A DNA stretch of 64,000 bases. Source: Leptospira wolffii serovar Khorat str. Khorat-H2 (GTDB lineage Bacteria; Spirochaetota; Leptospiria; Leptospirales; Leptospiraceae). The stretch is from the NCBI RefSeq assembly GCF_000306115.2, contig NZ_AKWX02000007.1:372001-436000 (forward strand), given 5' to 3'. The position numbers and the translations under genes were made by a program. The notes below the pieces were generated by a model. The model saw only the letters and a list, made by a program, of their open reading frames with translations, had not been told where the DNA came from and ran no database searches. Of the stretch, positions 18,888 to 27,530 are shown in pieces; the stretch's first letter is position 1, and each line of letters starts with the position of its first letter.

Positions 18888-21800
18888 ATGAGCCAGATCT
18901 CCGTATCCGAACGAGTTACCCAAAACCGTATCATTCAACTTTTTCAAAAACAACTCGGCTATAAGTATCTCGGTAATTGGGAAGCAAGAGAAGGGAACAG
19001 TAATATTGAAGAAGAGTATCTGTCTGCTTGGCTTAAAAAACGAGGAATTCCGGAACAAAAAATAAATTCGGCCATATACGGGTTTAGAACAGAAGCAAAT
19101 CATTCCAATCGTGATCTCTATCACAATAATATGGCTGTCTTTAGCTTGCTTGTTCACGGAGTTACCATCAAATTAGATGCTGCTGAAAATGCAGAAACTA
19201 TCCATCTCATTGATTGGGATGATCCAGATCAGAATGAATTTGCGATTGCGGAAGAAGTAACTTTACTTGGTGTTGCTGAAAGAAGGCCGGATCTTGTTCT
19301 TTATATTAATGGAATCGCAGTTGCAGTTATAGAACTGAAGCGCGGAAGTGTGAACCTTAGCAACGGGATTGGACAACTAATATCGAATCAAAGTAAGGAA
19401 TTTAATGCATGGTTCTTTAGTACGGTTCAATTTGTTTTTGCCGGTAATGATTCAGAAGGAATGCGATATGGAACGATAGGAACTGAAGCTAAGAATTTTC
19501 TAATCTGGAAAGAAGACGAATTGGACAATGATCTTCTTAAGCTTGATAAATATTTAATAAAGATTTGTAAGAGAAATAGATTCCTCGATTTGATGCAAAA
19601 CTTTGTATTATTCGACGGAGGCAAAAAGAAAGTTCCTCGTGTTCACCAGTATTTCGCAATCAAAGCCGCTCAGAAAAATGTAAAAGCTCGTGCCGGTGGT
19701 ATCATTTGGCATACCCAGGGAAGCGGCAAAAGTACAGTAATGGTTTATCTTGCACGTTGGATTTTGACCAATAATCCAAAGGCGAGAGTGGCTGTAATAA
19801 CCGATAGGGATGAACTCGACAAGCAAATTGAGGGGGTTTTTCGGCAGGTTGGAGAGTCGATCCATAAAGCGAAAAGTGGTAAGGACCTTATGTTGCAGCT
19901 TGGCAAACCGAGCCCTCGTCTCCTTTGTTCTTTAATTCACAAGTTCGGGAATAAAGAAACGGAAGATTTTGAACAGCTGATTAGGGATCTTGAATCTGAG
20001 CCCGCAAAGACTTACGGCGAAATTTTCGTTTTTGTAGATGAATGTCATAGGACGCAAAGTGGCAAACTCCACAGATTGATGAGGGCGATTATGCCTAATG
20101 CTGTATTTATCGGTTTCACCGGTACACCGTTGCTCAAGAAAGATGCTGCTACCACTCTCGAAGTTTTTGGAAAATACATTCACACATATAAATTTAATGA
20201 GGCGGTGGAAGATCAGGTTATATTGGATTTAGTCTATGAAGCTCGAGATGTGGATCAACATCTAACATCCAAGGAAAAAACAGATGAATGGTTTGAAGCT
20301 TCCTCAAAGGGGTTAAATAAATATCAGCAGGATGAATTGAAGCATAGCTGGGGAACAATGCAAAAACTGCTCAGTTCTAAATCCAGAATGGAACGAATTA
20401 TTGGAGACATTATGTTAGACTTTAAAACGCGTCCAAGACTTTCCAGTGATCGAGGGAATGCAATTCTCGTAGCCTCGAGTATATACGAAGCGTGCAAATA
20501 TTACTCTCTCTTGCAAGGAACTCCCTTTAAAAATCAATGTGCGGTGATTACATCTTATAATCCCAAAACTCGCGATATATCAGAAGACGATATGGGAGCG
20601 AATACAAAGACAGACAAAGAATTCATCTATGATACCTACGAAAAGATCTTAGACAATATTGTCTCTAAACCAGCCAAAACAAAAGCCGAAACCTATGAAG
20701 ATATGGCACGCAATATGTTTGTAGATGAACCAGCAAAGATGAAACTTTTAGTCGTTGTTGACAAGCTATTGACCGGATTTGATGCTCCCGCTTGTACATT
20801 TTTATATATAGATAAGTCTATGCAGGATCATGGGCTTTTTCAAGCAATCTGTCGAACAAATCGCCTAGATGGGGATGACAAACAATTCGGATATGTAGTC
20901 GATTACAAAGACCTATTTAAAAAAGTAGAAAACGCAATTGCTGTCTATACATCTGAACTGGACAATTCTTTTGATGGCACAAGCTCTGCAATCTTACTAA
21001 AAGATAGAATTGCAAATGCGAAAGAAAAATTAGAAGAAGCAAGGGAAGCATATGCGCTGCTTTGCGAACCAGTAAGGCCTCCGCGAGCTTACCTTGATTT
21101 TCAGCATTATTTCTGTGGTAATACGGAAATTCCATCTGATTTAGAAGAACGAGAACTACAAAGATTTCAATTGTATAAAGCAACGGCGGTTCTGGTCCGG
21201 TGTTATTCGAACTTGAGTAATGATCTTGATCGGGCTGGATATACCCCTAAAGAAATTGAGAAAGTTAAAGTAGAAGTGAAAGATGCCGTTGAACTTAGAG
21301 ATAAAATTCGAATGGCTTCCGGAGAATACTTGGATTTGAAGCCGTACGAAGCTGATATGCGTCATTTAATAGATACATATATTCAAGCGGACGAACCCCG
21401 AAATATTTCGCCATTCGGGGAAATTGGATTACTTGATCTAATAATTAAGAGTGGAATAGCAAAGGCAATTTTCGATCAACTTGGCAAATTCAAAGGGGAC
21501 ATGGAGTCCATTGCTGAAACAATTGAGAACAATGTTCGTCGAAAGATCATTAAGGAACATTTGAATGACCCTAATTTTTATGATAAGATGTCCGAGTTGT
21601 TGACTGAGATTATTGCCGATCGAAAGGCGAAGGCGATCGATTATGAGCAATATTTAAAGAGAATTGCTGAGTTGATTAAGAATTTAGATTCCGGAAAAAC
21701 GGCGGACACACCAAAGACATTGAACACAAAGGGAAAATTGGCTTTGTATCATAACTTGAACCAAAATGAATCCCTTGCGCTCCAAATCGACGCAAAGATA

Positions 21801-21938
21801 CTTTCGATCCGACCTGATGATTGGAGAGGTATTTTGCCTCGAGAACAAATCATAAAAAAAGGACTTTTCGAAATTCTCGGCAGTGAAGAAGAAGTTGAAA
21901 GGATTTTTCCGATCGTTAAGCAACATTCAGAATACTAA
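18888..21938 (+). CDS. hsdR: Type I restriction-modification system, restriction subunit HsdR
   Basis: A 1016-residue translocase-endonuclease. The nuclease site is RRPDLVLYINGIAVAVIELK at residues about 131-150, matching the D...ExK pattern. Helicase motif I is TQGSGKST at about residue 277 and motif II DECHR at about residue 383, with GFTGTPL nearby. The C-terminal part from about residue 680 is helical and probably binds the methylase core. It starts 10 bases after hsdS and overlaps the metallopeptidase gene by one base. All key motifs are intact, so the system is probably functional. Confidence 0.94.
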   Translation: MSQISVSERVTQNRIIQLFQKQLGYKYLGNWEAREGNSNIEEEYLSAWLKKRGIPEQKINSAIYGFRTEANHSNRDLYHNNMAVFSLLVHGVTIKLDAAENAETIHLIDWDDPDQNEFAIAEEVTLLGVAERRPDLVLYINGIAVAVIELKRGSVNLSNGIGQLISNQSKEFNAWFFSTVQFVFAGNDSEGMRYGTIGTEAKNFLIWKEDELDNDLLKLDKYLIKICKRNRFLDLMQNFVLFDGGKKKVPRVHQYFAIKAAQKNVKARAGGIIWHTQGSGKSTVMVYLARWILTNNPKARVAVITDRDELDKQIEGVFRQVGESIHKAKSGKDLMLQLGKPSPRLLCSLIHKFGNKETEDFEQLIRDLESEPAKTYGEIFVFVDECHRTQSGKLHRLMRAIMPNAVFIGFTGTPLLKKDAATTLEVFGKYIHTYKFNEAVEDQVILDLVYEARDVDQHLTSKEKTDEWFEASSKGLNKYQQDELKHSWGTMQKLLSSKSRMERIIGDIMLDFKTRPRLSSDRGNAILVASSIYEACKYYSLLQGTPFKNQCAVITSYNPKTRDISEDDMGANTKTDKEFIYDTYEKILDNIVSKPAKTKAETYEDMARNMFVDEPAKMKLLVVVDKLLTGFDAPACTFLYIDKSMQDHGLFQAICRTNRLDGDDKQFGYVVDYKDLFKKVENAIAVYTSELDNSFDGTSSAILLKDRIANAKEKLEEAREAYALLCEPVRPPRAYLDFQHYFCGNTEIPSDLEERELQRFQLYKATAVLVRCYSNLSNDLDRAGYTPKEIEKVKVEVKDAVELRDKIRMASGEYLDLKPYEADMRHLIDTYIQADEPRNISPFGEIGLLDLIIKSGIAKAIFDQLGKFKGDMESIAETIENNVRRKIIKEHLNDPNFYDKMSELLTEIIADRKAKAIDYEQYLKRIAELIKNLDSGKTADTPKTLNTKGKLALYHNLNQNESLALQIDAKILSIRPDDWRGILPREQIIKKGLFEILGSEEEVERIFPIVKQHSEY

Positions 21939-22654
21939 TGGATTCCAGTATTAAATTAGGCGAAATAGTAATTCATGTGACCCGAAAGGATGTTAAAAAT
22001 GTCCATCTGAGCGTTTATCCTCCGAACGGCTCCGTACGTATAGCGGCTCCAAGTCGAATGACTCTCGATACAATTCGCCTTTTTGCCCTAGCCAAACTCT
22101 CTTGGATTAAGAAGCAGCAGCGAAAATTTCTCGAGCAAGAGAGAGAAACAAAACGGGAATTTTTGGAAAGAGAGAGCCATTATATCTGGGGGAAGCGAAA
22201 ACTACTTAAGATCGTTGAAAATGCAGAAAGTGATCTAATAGAAAATCATCCTCGACAAATTGTCATAAATACTCGCCCTACAACAAGTGATCACAAAAAA
22301 GAAATTCTTCTGGAAGCCTGGTATCGTGAAGAGCTGCGTCGAGAATCTCTGCCACTGGTCGCAAAATGGGAGCGATTAATTGGGGTAAGTGTAAAGGATA
22401 TCTATATCCAAAGAATGAAGACGAAATGGGGAAGTTGCAATCATAGAAAACAGTCGATTCGTCTAAATACCGAGCTCGTAAAAAAGCCACGAGAATGTTT
22501 GGAATATATCTTAGTCCACGAGATGATTCATATCCTTGAGCCTAGCCATAATAAACACTTTCGAGTGCTAATGGATCAGCATATGCCGCAATGGAAACAT
22601 TATCGAGTTCTACTGAATAGTTTGCCTGTTCGCCATGAGAACTGGTACTATTGA
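21938..22654 (+). CDS. YgjP-type zinc metallopeptidase (DUF45 / M48-like)
   Basis: A 238-residue protein with the zincin motif HEMIHILEPSHNKHF at about residue 190 (HExxH-type helix with a third histidine) and the family segments KTKWGSC and EYILVHE. N-terminal half is basic. No signal peptide or membrane helix is seen, so it is cytoplasmic. It is coupled to hsdR by TAATG. Such peptidases are found beside type I restriction genes in many bacteria; their role is not known, and proteolytic control of restriction is one possible idea. Confidence 0.85.
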   Translation: MDSSIKLGEIVIHVTRKDVKNVHLSVYPPNGSVRIAAPSRMTLDTIRLFALAKLSWIKKQQRKFLEQERETKREFLERESHYIWGKRKLLKIVENAESDLIENHPRQIVINTRPTTSDHKKEILLEAWYREELRRESLPLVAKWERLIGVSVKDIYIQRMKTKWGSCNHRKQSIRLNTELVKKPRECLEYILVHEMIHILEPSHNKHFRVLMDQHMPQWKHYRVLLNSLPVRHENWYY

Positions 22655-22800
22655 CTCTACTTAGGATGAATAAATTAAGTTTGGGTTTATCTTTGAGATT
22701 TCAGAAAATACGTTTTATACTAAGCTATGGACTATACCTTCCTCAGATTACACTTATGACTTTTTTTAAGTTCAATTGAACATAATTAGTTGCTAAAGAT

Positions 22801-23316
22801 ATGATTTTTTATCACTTTTCTCTGAATGATTATAAACCAGGCCATGTACTGAAAAATGATTCTCATCACGATATGATGACTTTGCATCATGATTTTGAAA
22901 CTGAAATGGAAAATTTCAGAAAAGAGAAATTTCCTACTCTACCATCTCGGTTATTGTCTACATATGTAGTTGATAGTATGAAACAAGTTAAGTTACTTAG
23001 GGATCGATATGCGAATTGGAAGGATTGTTTTCTTTATGAAATTGAATATAATCATGGCAATTACCATGCTTTTAATATGGACCTAATTAAGCTCATTCAG
23101 GTAGTAAAAGGTGATGGGAATTTTGATGATCATATCAAATATGATCTTATGAACTCGTATTTTCTTAAAAAATCCGTTTTTGATGTAGATCTTTCAAGTA
23201 TCAATATTTGTGCAAAATTATATTCTATGGATCCAACGGATAATAAATACGGTGTCGAAAAATTAATATGGGAATGTTTGCTGCCGAATGATTTGGTTAT
23301 CAAAAACAAAATTTAA
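22801..23316 (+). CDS. Hypothetical protein in restriction island
   Basis: A 171-residue protein, AT-rich gene, not recognised. It begins MIFYHFSLNDYKPGHVLKND and has a middle segment DCFLYEIEYNHGNYHAFNMD. The opening resembles proteins with an ADP-ribosyltransferase-like fold that start with a YHxS/T strand, but catalytic residues cannot be assigned, so this is only a guess. It is separated from the metallopeptidase gene by 146 bp with no clear ribosome site, and the next element is a transposon remnant. It may be cargo of the island. Confidence 0.5.
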   Translation: MIFYHFSLNDYKPGHVLKNDSHHDMMTLHHDFETEMENFRKEKFPTLPSRLLSTYVVDSMKQVKLLRDRYANWKDCFLYEIEYNHGNYHAFNMDLIKLIQVVKGDGNFDDHIKYDLMNSYFLKKSVFDVDLSSINICAKLYSMDPTDNKYGVEKLIWECLLPNDLVIKNKI

Positions 23317-23543
23317 ATATTTATATTTTATAATGTTTAGGTCGTTTAGAATTTTAGATGATAAATATCTTAATAATAATCAGGTAATTATTACTCTAAT
23401 TTCGAATCTTATCCAAGGCTTATATATTCTTAAAATTCGAAGAATTCTTGTACATTAGCTCCAAGTCGAAAGGCAACACGGATCAGAGTGTGAATAGTTG
23501 TACAATGTTAGTATTCACCTGACACTTCTTCTGAACGCTTGTT

Positions 23544-24080
23544 CTAATTTTCTGCTTGGTGGACCTCCGATTCTTCTGTCTTAATGCCCTCAATGAAGAC
23601 TTGAAAAGGAGTTCTTCCGTTCATGTTTCTACCTTGGTGCGCCCTCTTGTAATTGTATTCTTCAAAGAAGAGATGCAGATCGATCTGCATCTCTTCGATC
23701 GACTCATAAAATTTAGTTCTACCGGCGATCCTGAATAACTTCGTATAGCATACATTATACGAAGTTATACGACCTTTAAGACTAAGTTGTTGAGCGACCT
23801 TTAGGCATCCATGAGTCGGATGATGTAAAGAATACTCTAAGACTTCATTTTCGATTTCTTCACTGACTCGGTTAGGGTGAGGCCCATTGGCTCCCGGGAT
23901 TCTATCTAAGAGACCTTCAGCTCCATAGGTTTGGAAGTTCCTTCGTATTTCGTAGAACTGTTGACGGGAATATCCCATGATCTTGCAGGCTTTGCTTACA
24001 TTTTCTAATTCATTTGCAAGCTCTAATAAATTTAGCTTTCGTCTAGTTGCCTTAACTGTTGCATTGGTGTTGGTGGTCAT
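23544..24080 (-). pseudogene. Chimeric IS481-type transposase joined through a linker sequence
   Basis: The 178-codon frame has a transposase N-terminus (helix-turn-helix KACKIMGYSRQQFYEIRR, then DRIPGANGPHPNR) and a C-terminus (EEYNYKRAHQGRNMNGRTP), but the integrase core with its DDE residues is missing. Between them is the peptide GRITSYNVCYTKLFRIAG, which is the translation of loxP plus adaptor bases. This peptide is a known sign of mate-pair linker left in draft assemblies. The real gene is probably full length in the genome; the frame shown here is an artefact. Confidence 0.8.
23734..23772. other. loxP-containing mate-pair linker (assembly artefact)
   Basis: Positions 23735-23768 are an exact 34-bp loxP site: two 13-bp arms ATAACTTCGTATA and TATACGAAGTTAT around the spacer GCATACAT. 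On the minus strand the flanking TCG before and T after also match, from memory, the Cre-recombined linker used in 454 Titanium paired-end libraries, so about 39 bases agree. There is no vector sequence around it. It lies exactly where the transposase is broken. Confidence 0.85.
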
Positions 24081-24178
24081 CGGTTTCTCCTGATGTAAAT
24101 AATTTTGTCGTTAAAATCATTTTTCTTTCAGAAGAGGCTGGGGCCACCGGTTTTTCGGTGACTGTCAGGTGAATACTA

Positions 24179-24679
24179 GCTCAGCACATCAGGTGCAAGG
24201 AATACTCGAGAGTCTGATTTCTCTTCCGACCGGTTGCCTGCAATCTATCGGCGATTCAATCTGGCGACGAACGGATTGGGGAAACCAGTAAAGCTTCTCC
24301 GTTCAAATTCCCGGTCTTGCCACCGACTATATGGATATTCTAAAAAGGATCCGTGGGGGAATCCCTTTTTTCCCACGAATCTTCATTAGTAATCCCGTAC
24401 GAATTTTCCCATATATAAGTAGTTCTACGTAGCGCTCCTTTTGTTCCGATATGATTTTCGAAAGAGCGGCGGTGTGGCACATTTATTCGCCGATGGAACG
24501 GTTTCGATAGATCCGATCTATCCCAGGGAAGGGTGTTCTTTTCTTTCCGAAAAACGACTACATTCTCCTGAGATTCAGCTACACGAATAATCCCTCCAAA
24601 AGGAACTTCTCCTGTTCGGAATCGATCCGAATAGGAAATACCGCTTATACAAACATCTCGATTCGAGGAGAATATATAG
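24179..24679. other. Intergenic region between IS remnant and NmrA-type gene
   Basis: About 500 bp without a supported gene. A dyad GATCCGTGGG / CCCACGAATC (24348-24381) with one mismatch could be a terminator or operator. The reading frame on the minus strand (24340-24690) has no family features and runs into the start of the next gene, so it is not taken as real. AGGAG precedes the ATG at 24680. Confidence 0.4.
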
Positions 24680-25585
24680 ATGAAGATCATTATTACGGGT
24701 TCGCTCGGACATATCAGTAGACCGTTGACGGAAACCTTAGTTCATAAGGGACATTCCGTTACTGTCGTCAGCAGCAAACAAGAAAGGAAAAAGGAAATAG
24801 AAGCTCTGGGGGCCATTCCTGCGATCGGTAGAATGGAAGACGCGGAATTCTTAACGAATATCTTCCAAGGCGCGGATATCGTTTACGCTATGGAAGCGGT
24901 CGGTTACGAGAATTTCTTCGATCCGAATTTCGATCTTACGGAGGCAGCGATTCGGATTGCGACCAATTACAAAAAAGCGATCCAGAGTTCCGGCGTAAAG
25001 AAGCTGATTCATTTGAGTAGCATCGGTGCTCATACGGACTCAGGCAATGGGATTCTTGCCTTCCATTATGAGGCGGAGAAAATTCTGAGCGCCCTGCCCG
25101 AGGACGTAAATATCAAATTTATGCGCCCTGTAGGGTTTTACTATAATATGTTCGCGTTCCTGCAAACCATCAAGGCCCAAGGTAAAATCATCTCCAATTA
25201 CGGGGGAGACGAGAGAGAGCCTTGGGTATCGACCTTGGACATAGCCGAGGCGATCGCGGAAGAGATCGAAAGCCCGTTTCATGGGAGAAGCATCCGCTAT
25301 ATCGCAAGCGACGAGGTCTCGCCGAACGAATTGGCTGAGATTTTGGGAGGGGCCATCGGAAAGCCGGATCTGAAATGGCTGGTCATCTCCGATCAGGAGT
25401 CCTTGGATGGTATGGTGCGAGCAGGAATGAATCCTAAAACGGCCAGAGGTTATATGGAAATGAACGCTGCCAGGAGAGGGGGCGCATTATATCGGGATTA
25501 TTTCCGCAATCGTCCTATACTTGGAAAGACTAAGCTGAAAGACTTTGCCAAAGATTTCGCTTACGCATACAATCGCTTGGATTAG
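24680..25585 (+). CDS. NmrA-family NAD(P)-binding oxidoreductase, copy A
   Basis: A 301-residue Rossmann protein. It opens MKIIITGSLGHISRPLTETL, with a GxxGxxx dinucleotide loop variant, and has the family segment VKKLIHLSSIGAHTDSG at about residue 110. It lacks the Tyr-xxx-Lys pair of classical SDR enzymes, as is common in NmrA and quinone-oxidoreductase-2-like proteins that sense or use NADPH. It is followed 12 bp later by an AraC regulator. A second copy of the same pair is at 49672-51489, about half identical, and the N-terminal 60 residues are very close. Confidence 0.82.
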   Translation: MKIIITGSLGHISRPLTETLVHKGHSVTVVSSKQERKKEIEALGAIPAIGRMEDAEFLTNIFQGADIVYAMEAVGYENFFDPNFDLTEAAIRIATNYKKAIQSSGVKKLIHLSSIGAHTDSGNGILAFHYEAEKILSALPEDVNIKFMRPVGFYYNMFAFLQTIKAQGKIISNYGGDEREPWVSTLDIAEAIAEEIESPFHGRSIRYIASDEVSPNELAEILGGAIGKPDLKWLVISDQESLDGMVRAGMNPKTARGYMEMNAARRGGALYRDYFRNRPILGKTKLKDFAKDFAYAYNRLD

Positions 25586-25597
25586 GTTTTTTCGAAA

Positions 25598-26515
25598 GTG
25601 ACACAAACTCCGTATAGAATAAAGACCGTCAGCGAATTCCACCAGCTTCGGGGTTTGCCGAAGCCGGAACATCCTTTGATCAGCGTGGTGGATTACGAAT
25701 TGATTCGGCATTCTCCCGAATTCAATGCAACAAGCTGGACTCTCGATTTCTATTCTATTTCGCTGAAAAGAAACTCCGCTGCAAAAATGAAATACGGACA
25801 ACAGGAATACGATTTCGACGACGGTATCCTTTTCTTCATGGCTCCGGGGCAGGTATTTCGGGTCGAAATCAACGGCGAACCTAGGCCGGAACATTCGGGT
25901 TGGATCCTGCTCATCCATCCGGACTTTATATGGAATACCGGTTTGGCCAAGAATATTAGGAAATATGAATTTTTCGATTATTCCGTGAACGAGGCTCTAT
26001 TTCTATCCGAAAAGGAAGAGACCGCTTTGAACCAAATCGTAGGGAATATTCGTCAGGAATACCATTCCAATATCGATTCCTTCAGCCAAAATATCATCAT
26101 CTCTCATATCGAGACCCTCCTCAATTACGCCGAGAGATTCTATCATCGGCAATTCATTACGAGAAAGATCTCGAATCATAAGATCCTGGCCCTATTGGAG
26201 GAAGCATTGGCCGGTTATTTTCGAGAAGGTGATTTAAAGCAAAAAGGATTGCCTTCGGTGCAATACGTAGCGGATATTCTGGGCGTTTCTCCGAACTATC
26301 TGAGCGGACTCTTGAAAGTTTTGACCGGACAAAGCACTCAACAACATATCCACGACAAGTTGATCGAAAAAGCGAAAGAGAAATTGTCCACGACCGATTT
26401 GCCGGTAACCGCGATCGCTTACGAATTGGGCTTCGAGCATTCCCAGTCCTTCAGCAAATTATTCAAGAGTAAAACGAATCTTTCCCCTCAGGAGTTTCGG
26501 CGTTCGTTTCATTGA
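25598..26515 (+). CDS. AraC-family transcriptional regulator, copy A
   Basis: A 305-residue regulator starting with GTG. The N-terminal 190 residues form a cupin-like sensing domain (EYDFDDGILFFMAPGQVF near residue 65). The C-terminal 100 residues have two helix-turn-helix units: VQYVADILGVSPNYLSGLLK and TAIAYELGFEHSQSFSKLFK. The last 80 residues are almost identical to those of copy B at 50569-51489, so both probably bind similar DNA. It is likely co-transcribed with the oxidoreductase and may control it in response to a small electrophile or similar signal. Confidence 0.88.
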   Translation: MTQTPYRIKTVSEFHQLRGLPKPEHPLISVVDYELIRHSPEFNATSWTLDFYSISLKRNSAAKMKYGQQEYDFDDGILFFMAPGQVFRVEINGEPRPEHSGWILLIHPDFIWNTGLAKNIRKYEFFDYSVNEALFLSEKEETALNQIVGNIRQEYHSNIDSFSQNIIISHIETLLNYAERFYHRQFITRKISNHKILALLEEALAGYFREGDLKQKGLPSVQYVADILGVSPNYLSGLLKVLTGQSTQQHIHDKLIEKAKEKLSTTDLPVTAIAYELGFEHSQSFSKLFKSKTNLSPQEFRRSFH

Positions 26516-26631
26516 GTTCCGATTCGCGGTTTTTTCGGTCCGGTATTTGCAAGCTGCTCCGGAGGGATTTTATGGATTCTGAAAACACACAAGGAAGAAG
26601 CCATGCTTGGGTGCCTGTCTCCGCCGGAACG

Positions 26632-26661
26632 AAAAAGGCCGACTCAAAAAATGAGCCGGCC
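26632..26661 (-). terminator. Intrinsic terminator of the GH5 gene
   Basis: Stem GGCCGACTCA (26637-26646) and TGAGCCGGCC (26652-26661), ten pairs with one mismatch, loop of five A, followed on the minus strand by TTTTT. It lies 48 bp past the GH5 stop codon. The convergent AraC gene ends at 26515. Confidence 0.75.
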
Positions 26662-26709
26662 TAGATCAATCCTTGGAGAGAAGGAGGATTCGCCTTCCGT
26701 TGCAGAAGC

Positions 26710-27530
26710 TTATCGGTTCTGGATCGTAACGTTTTCCGTTTTCACATAGGAAGTATCATACCACCAGGCTCTCACTTCCATAGGACGATCCGCCTTGTCC
26801 GGCGCGATGCTGAAGTCCAAACCGAAGCTGGTATATTGACCTGGCCCTGAAAATTCGCTTCGGTAAATATCCCTTCTTGCGAGAACGTCCTGGCCGTCGA
26901 AGACATCCAAGGTAACGATTTTATCGTTTCCCGCATTCGTGACATCGACTAACATCCGAAAGACAGCTTTCTTATTTCCGGTTCCCCAACGACCTCTTTC
27001 ATACGGCCCGAAAAGGATATGATCCGCCCAATGGTCGTTCGTGGTAACCACCCAGGCATCTCCCTCGGCAAAGCCGGTGCGATGGCCTAAATCTTTCGCC
27101 TTGTAGGCAAGAGGTAAGTCTCCGTTCACATTGCGATTTTGGACCGTAACATTTTCCACCTTCACATAGGAACTGTCATGCCACCATGCTCTGAGTTCCA
27201 TAGGACGATCCGCCTTGTCTGCGGCGATATTGAAGTCCAAAATGAAATTGGTATACTGTCCGGGACCGATGAACTCGTGTCGATAGACGTCCCGTCTCGC
27301 TAAGACTTCTTGTCCGTCAGTGACATCTATGGTCAGAACCTTATCGTTATTCGCATTGGTGACGTCCACAAGTGCGCGAAAGATCGCTTGCTTGTTTCCC
27401 GTTCCCCAACGGCCTCTATCGTACGGACCGTAGAGCAGATGATCCGCAGAGTATTCCGCAGTCGTTGCGACCCAGGCATCCCCTTCCGCGAAGCCGATAC
27501 GATGAGAGAGATTCTTGGCCTTGTATACGA
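26710..27530 (-). repeat. Two tandem 135-residue repeats in GH5 lipoprotein
   Basis: The two units span about 27127-27530 and 26710-27110. They share LPLxYKAKxL at the start, GFAEGDAWV, GRWGTGNK, GQxVLARRD and KADRPME, and end in VENVTxQNR. They may be carbohydrate-binding or beta-sandwich modules. High similarity suggests recent duplication. Confidence 0.75.

Larger units (their letters stand above)
23509..24178. mobile_element. IS481-type element, internally collapsed
   Basis: Sixteen-base perfect terminal inverted repeats TAGTATTCACCTGACA (23509-23524) and its complement (24163-24178) bound a 670-bp element. An intact member of this family is about 1.0-1.1 kb, so roughly 400 bp of the middle is missing. 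A loxP-bearing linker marks the break. Confidence 0.7.

Noticed and set aside
23667..23772. Cre-lox recombination locus or phage integration site
   Set aside because: An exact P1 loxP with matching linker flanks and no phage or cre gene points to library linker, not a natural site.
24340..24690. 116-codon minus-strand frame
   Set aside because: No family features, no ribosome site, and it overlaps the start of the NmrA-type gene; treated as chance.
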